A stretch of 64,000 nucleotides of DNA from Georgenia daeguensis (GTDB taxonomy: Bacteria; Actinomycetota; Actinomycetes; Actinomycetales; Actinomycetaceae): NCBI RefSeq assembly GCF_039537705.1, contig NZ_BAABBA010000011.1, positions 1 to 64,000 of the forward strand. Reading direction: 5' to 3'. A model generated the notes under the pieces. The model searched no databases and was not told the DNA's origin. It was given only the letters and a program-made list of their open reading frames with translations. The position numbers were made by a program, and so were the translations under genes. Below are positions 50,291-58,205 of this stretch, piece after piece (position 1 is the stretch's first letter; the number at the start of each line of letters is the position of its first letter).

Positions 50291-51210
50291 GACGAGCTCC
50301 TTCCCAGGAGGCGGCGCTGGGCGAGGGAGACGACGAGGGTGATGACGAGGAGCACCATTCCCGCGGCGCTGGCGTAGCCGAAGTCGAAGTACCCGAAGCC
50401 CTGGTCGTAGATGAGGAACGTCAGGGAGTAGCTCGCGCGGACCGGACCACCGCCGGTCATGACGAAGATCGTGTCGAAGACCTGGAACGAGCGGATGATC
50501 TCCAGCACGACGACGAAGAACAGCGCCGGCTTGAGGAGCGGCAGGGTGATGTGGCGGAAGCGCTGCCAGCCGGAGGTCCCGTCCAGCTCGGCGGCCTCGT
50601 AGTACTCCCTCGGGATCGCGAGCATGCCGGCGAGCAGGATGAGCATGTCGTAGCCGAAGTTCGACCAGGCGCTGACGATGGCGAGCGCCGGGAGGACGAA
50701 GATCTCGCTCTGCAGCCAGGCGGGGGCCGGCAGGTGCAGCGTGTTGAGGAACCAGGTGAGCGGACCGTTCTGGCTGAAGATCCAGACCCAGATGATGCCG
50801 GACATGACGGGAGAGGTGACGACAGGCAGGAAGAAGATGGTCCGGTAGATGCTCATTCCCCGCAGGGTGCGGTTGCACAGGGTGGCCACGGCCAGCGAGA
50901 TGGCGACCGTGAGCGGGATGGCGAGGACCGTGTAGACCCCGGTCACCCGCAGCGAGTTCCAGAAGAGGTCGTCGGCGAGAAGGCGCGCGTAGTTGTCGAG
51001 GCCGACGAAGCCCACGTTCCCGGACAGGCCGTACTTGGCGAAGCTGAGCACCGCGGCGTAGATCGCGGGCAGGATGCGGAACGCCAGGAAGAAGACGACG
51101 TACGGAAGGATGAAGACGTACGCGACGAGGGCGCCGTTCGACTTCAGGACGGAGCGTCGCTGCTTGTCGCCGTCCCGTTCCGCCCGCGTGGGCAGGGCGA
51201 GTGTCGCCAC
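50287..51210 (-). CDS. Sugar ABC transporter permease, MalF type
   Basis: 307 residues with six membrane segments (the first is VAYVFILPYVVFFLAFRILPAIY). The EAA loop is YYEAAELDGTSGWQRFRHITLPLLKP. GTG start 51210, 65 bp after the binding-protein gene. No ATPase gene is in the operon, so the importer probably uses a shared MsiK-type ATPase from elsewhere in the chromosome, as is common in Actinobacteria. Confidence 0.92.
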   Translation of the reverse strand: MATLALPTRAERDGDKQRRSVLKSNGALVAYVFILPYVVFFLAFRILPAIYAAVLSFAKYGLSGNVGFVGLDNYARLLADDLFWNSLRVTGVYTVLAIPLTVAISLAVATLCNRTLRGMSIYRTIFFLPVVTSPVMSGIIWVWIFSQNGPLTWFLNTLHLPAPAWLQSEIFVLPALAIVSAWSNFGYDMLILLAGMLAIPREYYEAAELDGTSGWQRFRHITLPLLKPALFFVVVLEIIRSFQVFDTIFVMTGGGPVRASYSLTFLIYDQGFGYFDFGYASAAGMVLLVITLVVSLAQRRLLGRSSS

Positions 51211-51275
51211 AGTGAAACCTTTCTCGAGGTGCCTGGGCGGGGCGCGCCGCGGGCGTGCCCCGCCCAGGCCGTGGG

Positions 51276-52544
51276 TCAGCTGCCGCTGCGGGCGAGGATC
51301 TCGTTCACCTCGGCGGCCGCTGCATCGAGCGCGGCCTGCGGCTCGGCCTTGCCGAGCAGGGCCGACTGGATGTGCGGGCTGATCGTGTCGATGAGCTGCC
51401 GCGCGTTCGGGTGCATGACGCCCACGCGGATCGTGTCGAGGTACTCGAGGCCACCCGCGGTCTGCGGGTCGTCCTCGAACAGCCCCGTGACGTCCGTGCG
51501 CGGGGGCAGGTAGCCGGTCTCGGCGAGGAAGGTCTCGGCGAACTCCTTCCCGGTGACGTACTCGACCCAGGCCAGCGCCGCCTCGGGCGACTCAGCGGTG
51601 TTGAGCACCGACAGACCGCCGACCGAGCCGGAGGCGACCTGCTCCGCGCCGGTCATCGGCGGGACGGTCTCGATCACGTCCGGGTTGACGACCTCACGGG
51701 TGGTGGTGAGGTTCGAGCCCATGACGTAGGCGACCTGGGCCTTCCCGACCTCCGTCTGCTCGAACGGGTCGGCCGAGGTGAGCGCCTGCTGGGGCACCCA
51801 GCCCTCGTCCACCATCTGCTTGATGAACTCCAGGGCCTCGAGGCCCTCGGGGCCGTTGAAGGTCGCCTCGGTCATGTCCTCGGAGAGGACCTCACCGCCC
51901 GCCTGCCACAGGTAGAGGTAGAAGGTGTGGTTGAGGGTCATGTCGAGCGCGCCCGTGTACTCGGTGAGGTAGAAGCCGGCGTCCTTGACGGCAGGCCCGG
52001 CCTCGGCGAGCTCGTCCCACGTCGTCGGGCACTTCTCGACGCCCGCCGCAGCGAGGACCTCGGTGTTGCAGTAGCTGGTCTGGATCTGCATGAGGAGCGG
52101 GACGCTGTAGACCGAGTCCTCCCAGGTCATCGCCTCGAGCGAGGCGGGGACGAAGGACTCGGGGTCGACGACGTCGTCCATCGGCATGAGGACGCCCTCC
52201 TCGACGAACTTCGGGATGAAGTCCGGGTTGAAGTAGACGACGTCGGGCCCCTGGCCGCCGGCGATCGAGGTCACGAGCGTCTCCTCGCGGTTCGTCCACG
52301 GCTGGACGATGACCTCGACGTCGACGTTCGGGTAGATCTCGTTGAAGGCCTCGACGTGGGGCCCCCACCAGTCGCCCTCCCCGGTGGTGCCGATGGGGTA
52401 GGTCCAGAAGGTGACGCTCCCCTCCACCTCGGCCGGGTCGGCGCTCGTGGGCGCCTCGTTCGCGCCGTCGGCGCCTGAGCACGCGCCCAGCGCCAGTGCC
52501 AGGACGGCGGCGGTAGAGAGCGTCGTTGCTGTTCTGCGCTTCAT
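51276..52544 (-). CDS. Sugar ABC transporter substrate-binding lipoprotein
   Basis: 422 residues. The lipoprotein signal ends in ALALGACS (lipid-modified cysteine near residue 22). The binding domain has VTFWTYPIG, VEVIVQPWTNREETLVTSIAGGQGPDVVYFNPDFIPKF and the hinge-region VPLLMQIQTSYCNTEVLAAAG, typical of family 1 (MalE-like) proteins for oligosaccharides. GAGGGGA precedes ATG 52544; the longer reading to 52838 is not protein-like. First gene of the minus-strand operon (binding protein, two permeases, esterase, LacI C) behind operator site 7. Confidence 0.93.
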   Translation of the reverse strand: MKRRTATTLSTAAVLALALGACSGADGANEAPTSADPAEVEGSVTFWTYPIGTTGEGDWWGPHVEAFNEIYPNVDVEVIVQPWTNREETLVTSIAGGQGPDVVYFNPDFIPKFVEEGVLMPMDDVVDPESFVPASLEAMTWEDSVYSVPLLMQIQTSYCNTEVLAAAGVEKCPTTWDELAEAGPAVKDAGFYLTEYTGALDMTLNHTFYLYLWQAGGEVLSEDMTEATFNGPEGLEALEFIKQMVDEGWVPQQALTSADPFEQTEVGKAQVAYVMGSNLTTTREVVNPDVIETVPPMTGAEQVASGSVGGLSVLNTAESPEAALAWVEYVTGKEFAETFLAETGYLPPRTDVTGLFEDDPQTAGGLEYLDTIRVGVMHPNARQLIDTISPHIQSALLGKAEPQAALDAAAAEVNEILARSGS

Positions 52545-52587
52545 TGCTGTCCCCTCGTGGTGGATCTGATGATCCGTCTCGAATGCC

Positions 52588-52601
52588 TGCAATCGCTTGC
52601 A
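52588..52601. promoter_or_regulatory. LacI-type operator, site 7
   Basis: TGCAATCGCTTGCA, with symmetry extending to GCCTGCAA...TTGCAGGC (52585-52604). It lies 44 bp upstream of the binding-protein start, where it would block the leftward promoter. Confidence 0.75.
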
Positions 52602-52776
52602 GGCGATGTCAGTGCTTGCCCACGGTCGCGTGATCGTGGGGGGCTCGTCCCTGTGGGTGGTGTGTGACGTCGTCGTTGCTCGTCGAGCCGGTGTGGCCAG
52701 GAAATCGGATTCTGGGCGGTTCGTCAAGCGTTTCAGGTGGTCGTGTCCGGTTCGTGACCGCTCCTCGCACGGTAAG

Positions 52777-52790
52777 TGCGACCGGTTGCA
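52777..52790. promoter_or_regulatory. LacI-type operator, site 8
   Basis: TGCGACCGGTTGCA, a weaker copy 189 bp upstream of site 7. It could support repression by looping, or serve another start point. Confidence 0.5.
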
Positions 52791-52873
52791 GGTCGTCGTC
52801 GGGGCCCGGGGCACTGCCCCGCCGCCGGACGGGCGCAAGGCACGGAGGGTCGCCGCCCGGTGTCCGGACAGAA

Positions 52874-52905
52874 CGAGGCGCCGGAGGAAGTCCTCCGGCG
52901 CCTCG
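52874..52905 (-). terminator. Terminator of the DUF4190 gene
   Basis: CGAGGCGCCGGAGGA (52874-52888) and TCCTCCGGCGCCTCG (52891-52905) form a perfect 15-bp inverted repeat 33 bp after the stop at 52938. Confidence 0.75.
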
Positions 52906-52937
52906 TCCTCTGGCGGCCGAGCGGCCGCCGCATCAGA

Positions 52938-53951
52938 TCAGCGGATCTCCCAGACGGCCCGCTCGGCCGCGTCGAGGGAGAACAGCGGCTCGATGGCGAA
53001 GCTGCCGCCCTCGATCGCCTCGGCCGGGACGTCCAGGCACACCTGGTAGTCCGCGGCGTCGCCGGTGGCGAGCGCCGGCACGTTGACCACGGAGTTCGGC
53101 TCGATGGCCATGCAGGTGCCGTCGTCGTACTCGGCGGCGTCGGAGCCCTGAAGGATGTAGGACAGGTCCATCCAGGGGTTGCCCTCCTCCGTGCCGTTGT
53201 AGACCACGGAGACCTCGGCAAGGACGTACTGACCGTCCGGCGCCGGGTTCGTCGCGTCCGCCGCGGCGATCACCTCGTCGGCGTTCAGGTTCAGCCCGGT
53301 GACGGCGATCGTGTAGTCGCCGACCTCGGCGGCCTCACCGAGGGGGAGGAGGCCGCCGGGTGCGGCGGCCGGCTCCTCGGTGTCGACCGTCTGCTCGTCG
53401 CCCGCGGTCTCCTCGGCCTCGGCCGGCTGGACCGGGGCCGCGACGGTCGGGGCGGCGCTCTCCGCGCTGTTGATCGCCTCGTCGATCGCCACGCCGAGGA
53501 AGACGTTCATGACGATGGAGATGACGAGCGAGACGCCGCCGAGCACGGTGCCGGCGATGGCCAGGCCCTTGCCGCCGGCGACGCCGCGGTTGGCCTTGCG
53601 CAGCGCGACGATCCCGAGGATCAGCGCGGCGATGCCGCCGAGGATCGAGACGACGTTGATCACCGGGATCCAGGCGAGGACGAACGAGATGACGCCGACG
53701 ACGAGCGCCGCGATCGCCAGGCCGCTCGAGGGGCGCTGGCCACCGGGGAAGGGCGCGGTCTGGCCGTAGGGCTGTCCGTACTGCTGGGCGTACTGCTGGT
53801 CGGCGGGCTGTCCGTACGGCTGCACGCCCGGCTGCCCGGACTGCTGGCCGTGCGGCGGCCCTGCCGGCGTGTAGGGGTTCTGCTGGTTCTCGCTCGGCGG
53901 GATGTAAGAGGGCTGGCTGCCGGCGGGCGGCGGGGGGATGGGTGCAGACAT
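52938..53951 (-). CDS. DUF4190 membrane protein with extracellular DUF4352-like domain
   Basis: 337 residues. A proline/glutamine-rich cytoplasmic head (YGQPADQQYAQQYGQPYGQ, residues 1-75) precedes two membrane segments typical of DUF4190 (LAIAALVVGVISFVLAWIPV and GLAIAGTVLGGVSLVISIVM, joined by ALRKANRGVAGGKG). After an acidic linker (VQPAEAEETAGDEQTVDTEE), residues 205-337 resemble the DUF4352 immunoglobulin-like domain (VGDYTIAVTGLNLNADEVI, GQYVLAEVSVVYNGTEEGNPW). Function unknown. It is divergent from the esterase at 54210. Confidence 0.8.
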   Translation of the reverse strand: MSAPIPPPPAGSQPSYIPPSENQQNPYTPAGPPHGQQSGQPGVQPYGQPADQQYAQQYGQPYGQTAPFPGGQRPSSGLAIAALVVGVISFVLAWIPVINVVSILGGIAALILGIVALRKANRGVAGGKGLAIAGTVLGGVSLVISIVMNVFLGVAIDEAINSAESAAPTVAAPVQPAEAEETAGDEQTVDTEEPAAAPGGLLPLGEAAEVGDYTIAVTGLNLNADEVIAAADATNPAPDGQYVLAEVSVVYNGTEEGNPWMDLSYILQGSDAAEYDDGTCMAIEPNSVVNVPALATGDAADYQVCLDVPAEAIEGGSFAIEPLFSLDAAERAVWEIR

Positions 53952-54209
53952 GAGGGTGGGGTCCTTCGTCGTTGATCCAGGGGGAGGGCGGCGCGCGCCG
54001 CTGCGTCAAGGTTACCGACGGCGTGTCACAAAAATGTCACGGGCCTGACAGTCGCACCGGCCGGCTGGCCGGCTCGCCTCCGGCCGAGCTCACCGTCGCG
54101 CTCACGACCGCTGACCGCAACCACCTCAGTTCTCCCGTCCGCGCCCTGCCAGGATGGGGAGCGAGTCCGTCCGCAGATCCTGCCGCCTACCTGCACCCCG
54201 GAGATCCAC

Positions 54210-55229
54210 GTGCCCCTGTACGACCTGCCCCTGGCCCAGCTCGAGACGTACCTCCCGGACGTGCCCGACCCTGAGGGCTTCGACGAGTTCTGGGCCGGGA
54301 CGCTCGCCGAGGCGCGAGCGTTCGACCTCGACGTGCGACTCGAGCCCGTCGACACCGGGCTGACGCTCGTCGAGACCTACGACGTCACGTTCCCCGGGTT
54401 CGGTGGCCACCCGGTGCGAGGCTGGCTGACCCGCCCGGCGGGGGAGGCCGGGCCGCTGCCGGCTGTCGTCGAGTACCTGGGTTACGGCGGCGGCCGCGGG
54501 CTGCCGCACGAGCGGCTGGCCTGGGCTGCCGCGGGCTACGTCCACCTCCTCATGGACACCCGCGGCCAGGGCAGCGCCTGGGGCACCGGCGGGGACACGC
54601 CGGACCCGGTCGGGGCGGGCCCGGCGTTCCCCGGCTTCCTGACCCGCGGTCTGCTGGACCCGGCCGAGCACTACTACCGCCGGGTCTTCACCGACGCGGT
54701 CCGGGCGGTCGACGCGGTGCGGACGGTCGCGGGGGTCGACCCGGCGCGGGTGGCGGTGACGGGTGTCAGCCAGGGCGGGGGCCTGGCGCTCGCGGTGGCC
54801 GGGCTGGTGCCCGACGTCGCGGCGGTCATGGCCGACGTGCCGTTCCTGTGCCACATGCGCCGGGCGGTCGAGCTCACCGACGCGCGGCCGTACTCCGAGG
54901 TGAGCGCCTACCTCGCCGTCCACCGGGGTGACGTCGAGCAGGCGTTCCGCACGCTGTCCTACCTCGACGGGGTCAATTTCGCCCGCCGCGCCAGCGCGCC
55001 GGCGCTGGTCTCCGTGGCGCTGATGGACGTCACGTGCCCGCCGTCCACCGTGTTCGCCGCCTACAACCACTACGGGCAGCCGGCGGACGGCACCGACAAG
55101 GAGATCGTGGTCTACCCGTTCAACGGCCACGAGGGCGGCGCCGCCGAGCAGCTCGGGCGCCAGATCCGCTGGCTCGGAGCACGACTCGGCGCCGTCGACG
55201 GCGTGGGTGCCGCCGCGCGACTGGGCTGA
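54210..55229 (+). CDS. Acetylxylan esterase/cephalosporin-C deacetylase family protein 2
   Basis: 339 residues, paralogue of the gene at 48417. Shared segments: YDVTFPGFGGHPVRGWLTRP, VVEYLGYGGGRGLPHERL and LLMDTRGQGSAWG. Nucleophile elbow VAVTGVSQGGGLALAVAG (about residue 188), acid in ALMDVTCPPSTVFAAYNHYG, histidine in YPFNGHEGG. Intracellular, as there is no signal peptide. GTG 54210 has GGAG eight bases upstream. It stands alone, divergent from the DUF4190 gene, and has no TGCAAnCGnTTGCA site upstream, so it is likely outside that regulon. Confidence 0.88.
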   Translation: MPLYDLPLAQLETYLPDVPDPEGFDEFWAGTLAEARAFDLDVRLEPVDTGLTLVETYDVTFPGFGGHPVRGWLTRPAGEAGPLPAVVEYLGYGGGRGLPHERLAWAAAGYVHLLMDTRGQGSAWGTGGDTPDPVGAGPAFPGFLTRGLLDPAEHYYRRVFTDAVRAVDAVRTVAGVDPARVAVTGVSQGGGLALAVAGLVPDVAAVMADVPFLCHMRRAVELTDARPYSEVSAYLAVHRGDVEQAFRTLSYLDGVNFARRASAPALVSVALMDVTCPPSTVFAAYNHYGQPADGTDKEIVVYPFNGHEGGAAEQLGRQIRWLGARLGAVDGVGAAARLG

Positions 55230-55254
55230 GCGCCTCGGGACGACGGCGAAAGTC

Positions 55255-55286
55255 CACCGGAACGGCGTCGCCCCAAAACGCGGATT
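55255..55286. repeat. 32-bp dispersed repeat, copy 1
   Basis: Begins CACCGGAACGGCGTCGCCCC. It matches 63778-63809 at 29 of 32 positions, and both are followed about 10 bases later by GCCGGGA. Located 89 bp before the 5'-nucleotidase start. Confidence 0.75.
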
Positions 55287-55374
55287 GGGGGCACGGCCGG
55301 GACTACCTTCTCCCCACTGCCACGAGCAGTCGACCCAGCACGACGCTGGAGCTGTATCTCGATGAGGAGAGGCA

Positions 55375-57231
55375 ATGGACCACAAGGCTCTGTCCGCCCA
55401 CCAGGCGATGCTCGGCACGGAGGTGAGCCGGCGGCGGCTGCTGCAGCTCGCCGCCCTCGGGGCCGCGGGCACCGCGCTGACCGGCGCGCCCGCGTACGCC
55501 GCGCCGCCCGCGGACAAGCACGCGTACCGGCTGACCGTGCTGGGGACGACCGACACCCACGGCAACGTCTTCAACTGGGACTACTTCAAGGACGCCGAGT
55601 ACGACGACGGCGCGCACAACGACATCGGCCTGGCGAAGATCTCCACGCTCGTCGCCGCGATGCGGGCCGAGCGGGGCGAGGAGAACTGCCTGCTGCTCGA
55701 CGCCGGCGACACCATCCAGGGCACCCCGCTGTCGTACTACTACGCCAAGATCGACCCGATCACCGGCGGGCACGTCCACCCGATGGCCGCGGCGATGAAC
55801 GCCATCGGCTTCGACGCCGCCGCGATGGGCAACCACGAGTTCAACTACGGCCTCGACGTGCTCGACACCTTCGACCGGCAGCTCAACTTCCCGCTGCTGT
55901 GCGCCAACGCCGTGGACTGGGACACCGGCGAGACCGTCTACCAGCCGTACAGCCTGCACACGATCAACCCCGACGGCGGGCGCAAGCTCGTCGTCGGCGT
56001 GCTCGGCCTGGTCACGCCCGGCGTCGCCATCTGGGACAGGGCGATCGTCGAGGGCAAGGTGCGCTTCCCCGGGATCGTGGGGCAGGCGAAGGTCTTCGTC
56101 CCGCAGATGAAGGCGGCGGGGGCGGACATCGTCGTCGTCTCCTGCCACTCCGGGCCCAACACCTCCAGCTCCTACGGCGACGCGCTGCCCTACCCGGAGA
56201 ACGCGGCCACCCTCCTGGCCGAGCAGGTGCCCGACATCGACGCGATCCTCGTGGGCCACGCGCACCTGGAGATCCCGCAGCGGTTCGTCACCAACAAGGA
56301 GACCGGGAAGCAGGTGCTGCTCTCCGAGCCCCTGCGCTGGGGCATGCGGCTCACCGTCATGGACCTGGATCTGGTCAAGGTCCGCGGGCGGTGGCAGGTC
56401 AGCGCCGCCGGCGCGCACCTGCTCAACGCCAACACCGTGCCGGAGGACCCGGCGATCGTCGCGATCCTCAGCGGCGACCACGCCACCGTGCGCGAGTACG
56501 TTAACTCGGTGATCGGCACCTCGGCGACGGCGATGTCCGCCGCGACCTCGCGGTACGAGGACACCGCGGCGATGGACTTCGTCAACCACGTCCAGTCCGC
56601 CGAGGTGGCCCGGGCGCTCGCGGGCACGGCCGAGGCGGCGCTGCCGATCCTGTCCATCTCCGCACCGTTCAACCGGGCCGCGGCGATCCCGGAGGGCGAG
56701 GTGACCGTGCGCGACGTGGCGGGGATGTACATCTTCGACAACACCCTGCTCGGGATCGTGCTCACCGGCGAGCAGGTGCGCGCCTACCTCGAGTTCTCCG
56801 CCCGGTACTTCAGGCAGGTGACCAGCGCGGGGCCGTTCGCGCCGGACGAGATCACCAACGCCGTGACCGCGACCGCGCCGAACGGCACCCCGGACTACAA
56901 CTACGACACCATGGCCGGCTACACCGCGCGGCTGACCTACGACATCGACATCGCCCAGGCACCCGGCGCGCGGATCAAGAACCTGCAGTACGACGGCGCC
57001 CCGATCAACCCTGTGCAGCGCTTCGTCGTCGCCATCAACAACTACCGGCAGTCCGGCGGCGGGAACTTCCCGGGCGTGACGACGGCGCCGGTGGTCTACA
57101 ACGCCCAGCAGGAGATCCGGCAGCTCATCATCGACTGGGTCATCGCCCAGGGCCAGATCGACCCGGCGACGTTCTCCACCACGGACTGGAAGCTCACCGC
57201 GAACGACGTTCCGGTCGTGGTGCAGGGCTGA
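55375..57231 (+). CDS. Tat-exported 5'-nucleotidase/2',3'-cyclic phosphodiesterase family protein
   Basis: 618 residues. The twin-arginine signal is VSRRRLLQLAALGAAGTALTG, cleaved near AYAA (residue 43). The metallophosphatase domain has TDTHGN (residues 59-64), LLDAGDTIQGTP, AMGNHEFNYG, CHSGPNTSSS and VGHAHLE, all metal ligands present. The C-terminal nucleotidase domain (from about 400) has APFNRAAAIPEGEVTVRDVAGMYIFDNTL and NNYRQSGGGNFPGV. It releases phosphate from extracellular nucleotides, probably for scavenging. Strong ribosome site GAGGAGAGG before ATG 55375. It is a single-gene unit ended by the hairpin at 57241. Confidence 0.93.
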   Translation: MDHKALSAHQAMLGTEVSRRRLLQLAALGAAGTALTGAPAYAAPPADKHAYRLTVLGTTDTHGNVFNWDYFKDAEYDDGAHNDIGLAKISTLVAAMRAERGEENCLLLDAGDTIQGTPLSYYYAKIDPITGGHVHPMAAAMNAIGFDAAAMGNHEFNYGLDVLDTFDRQLNFPLLCANAVDWDTGETVYQPYSLHTINPDGGRKLVVGVLGLVTPGVAIWDRAIVEGKVRFPGIVGQAKVFVPQMKAAGADIVVVSCHSGPNTSSSYGDALPYPENAATLLAEQVPDIDAILVGHAHLEIPQRFVTNKETGKQVLLSEPLRWGMRLTVMDLDLVKVRGRWQVSAAGAHLLNANTVPEDPAIVAILSGDHATVREYVNSVIGTSATAMSAATSRYEDTAAMDFVNHVQSAEVARALAGTAEAALPILSISAPFNRAAAIPEGEVTVRDVAGMYIFDNTLLGIVLTGEQVRAYLEFSARYFRQVTSAGPFAPDEITNAVTATAPNGTPDYNYDTMAGYTARLTYDIDIAQAPGARIKNLQYDGAPINPVQRFVVAINNYRQSGGGNFPGVTTAPVVYNAQQEIRQLIIDWVIAQGQIDPATFSTTDWKLTANDVPVVVQG

Positions 57232-57240
57232 GACCGAGAT

Positions 57241-57280
57241 CGCCCGGGCCCCGAGCCATGAGCGGCTGGGGGCCCGGGCG
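57241..57280. terminator. Bidirectional terminator between convergent genes
   Basis: CGCCCGGGCCCC (57241-57252) pairs with GGGGCCCGGGCG (57269-57280), 9 bp after the nucleotidase stop and 26 bp after the AraC stop on the other strand. Confidence 0.8.
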
Positions 57281-57306
57281 TGCACGGCCCGCAGAGCGCG
57301 ACGCGC

Positions 57307-58122
57307 CTAGGCCGAGCGGCCCGTCCTCTCCAGCGCCCGGCACTGCGACGGAGACATGTCCTTCCGCGCCCGGAACACGCGGTTGAAGTGGGTGACGTTC
57401 GCGAAACCGACCGCCGCGCTGATCTGACTTACCGAGTCCTCCGTCTCCTGGAGGAGCCGTTCCGCGCGGCCGACGCGCAGGTCGTTGACGTAGCCGATGA
57501 TCGTCGCACCGGTGTGCTTCTTGAACTCGCGGGAGAGGTAGAACGGGCTGATGAAGAACTTCTCCGCCAGCGTCGCGAGGTCGGTCGGCTCGGCGTAGTG
57601 GTCGTGGAGGTGGTGGATGACGTCGGCGATCCGTCCCTCGCGCGGCGCCGTGCGGGCGTCGCGGCGCTCGCCCCGGAGCATCCTCACCAGGAGCTGGGTG
57701 ACGAGCAGGCGCATCTCGTCCTGCGACACGTCACCCAGGACGTCCTGGGCCGCGAGCAGCTCCTCGACCACCTGCTGCACGCCCCGCCCCGGCCGCACCA
57801 CCGTGACCTCGTCCCGGATCGCGTCGAGCACGTGCGGGTACAGCACCGCCTCGGGGGTGAAGTAGACGACGACCCGGCGGAACCGGACCCCCACGTCGGC
57901 GTACGAGAAGTGCTCGACCCCGGGCGGGAAGACGATGAGCTCGGCCGGCTCGATCCGGTACAGGCTGCGGTCGGCCCAGTGGTAGCGGCTGCCTGCCTCG
58001 AGGACGTAGATCTCGAAATAGTCGTGCCGGTGCGGGCGCACCATGTTCTCGTCGACACCGCCGATGCGGGCGACGGCGACGTCGCGTCCGCTCGCCATGA
58101 GATCGCCGGCGAAGTCCAGCAC
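57307..58122 (-). CDS. AraC-family transcriptional regulator
   Basis: 271 residues. The N-terminal cupin sensor is RPHRHDYFEIYVLEAGSRYHWADRS and LIVFPPGVEHFSYADVG (residues 25-85). The C-terminal double HTH is LATLAEKFFISPFYLSREFKKHTGATIIGYVNDLRVGRAERLLQE and VSQISAAVGFANVTHFNRVFRARKDMSPSQCR. GTG 58122 with AAGGAGG six to seven bases upstream. It is 83 bp downstream of dctM on the same strand and probably activates the GH31-TRAP operon in response to its sugar. Confidence 0.92.
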   Translation of the reverse strand: MLDFAGDLMASGRDVAVARIGGVDENMVRPHRHDYFEIYVLEAGSRYHWADRSLYRIEPAELIVFPPGVEHFSYADVGVRFRRVVVYFTPEAVLYPHVLDAIRDEVTVVRPGRGVQQVVEELLAAQDVLGDVSQDEMRLLVTQLLVRMLRGERRDARTAPREGRIADVIHHLHDHYAEPTDLATLAEKFFISPFYLSREFKKHTGATIIGYVNDLRVGRAERLLQETEDSVSQISAAVGFANVTHFNRVFRARKDMSPSQCRALERTGRSA

Positions 58123-58205
58123 CTCGACACCTCCTTCTGGTCGGCCTCGGGCCGCCCACGCTACGCGCCGGGGCGGACCCCGTCACGGCGTGGACGGCCC
58201 CGGCG

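Larger units (their letters stand above)
52545..52937. other. 393-bp intergenic region upstream of the transporter operon
   Basis: No gene. It holds LacI-type operators 7 and 8 and the terminator hairpin of the DUF4190 gene at 52874-52905. No single promoter is convincing; CTGACA with a spacer through site 7 is one weak option for the leftward operon. Confidence 0.6.

Noticed and set aside
51213..51228. AGAAAGGTTTCAC before the permease start as a fourth AGAAA...TTTCT operator
   Set aside because: It is shorter, less symmetric, lies inside an operon and is explained by the ribosome binding site.
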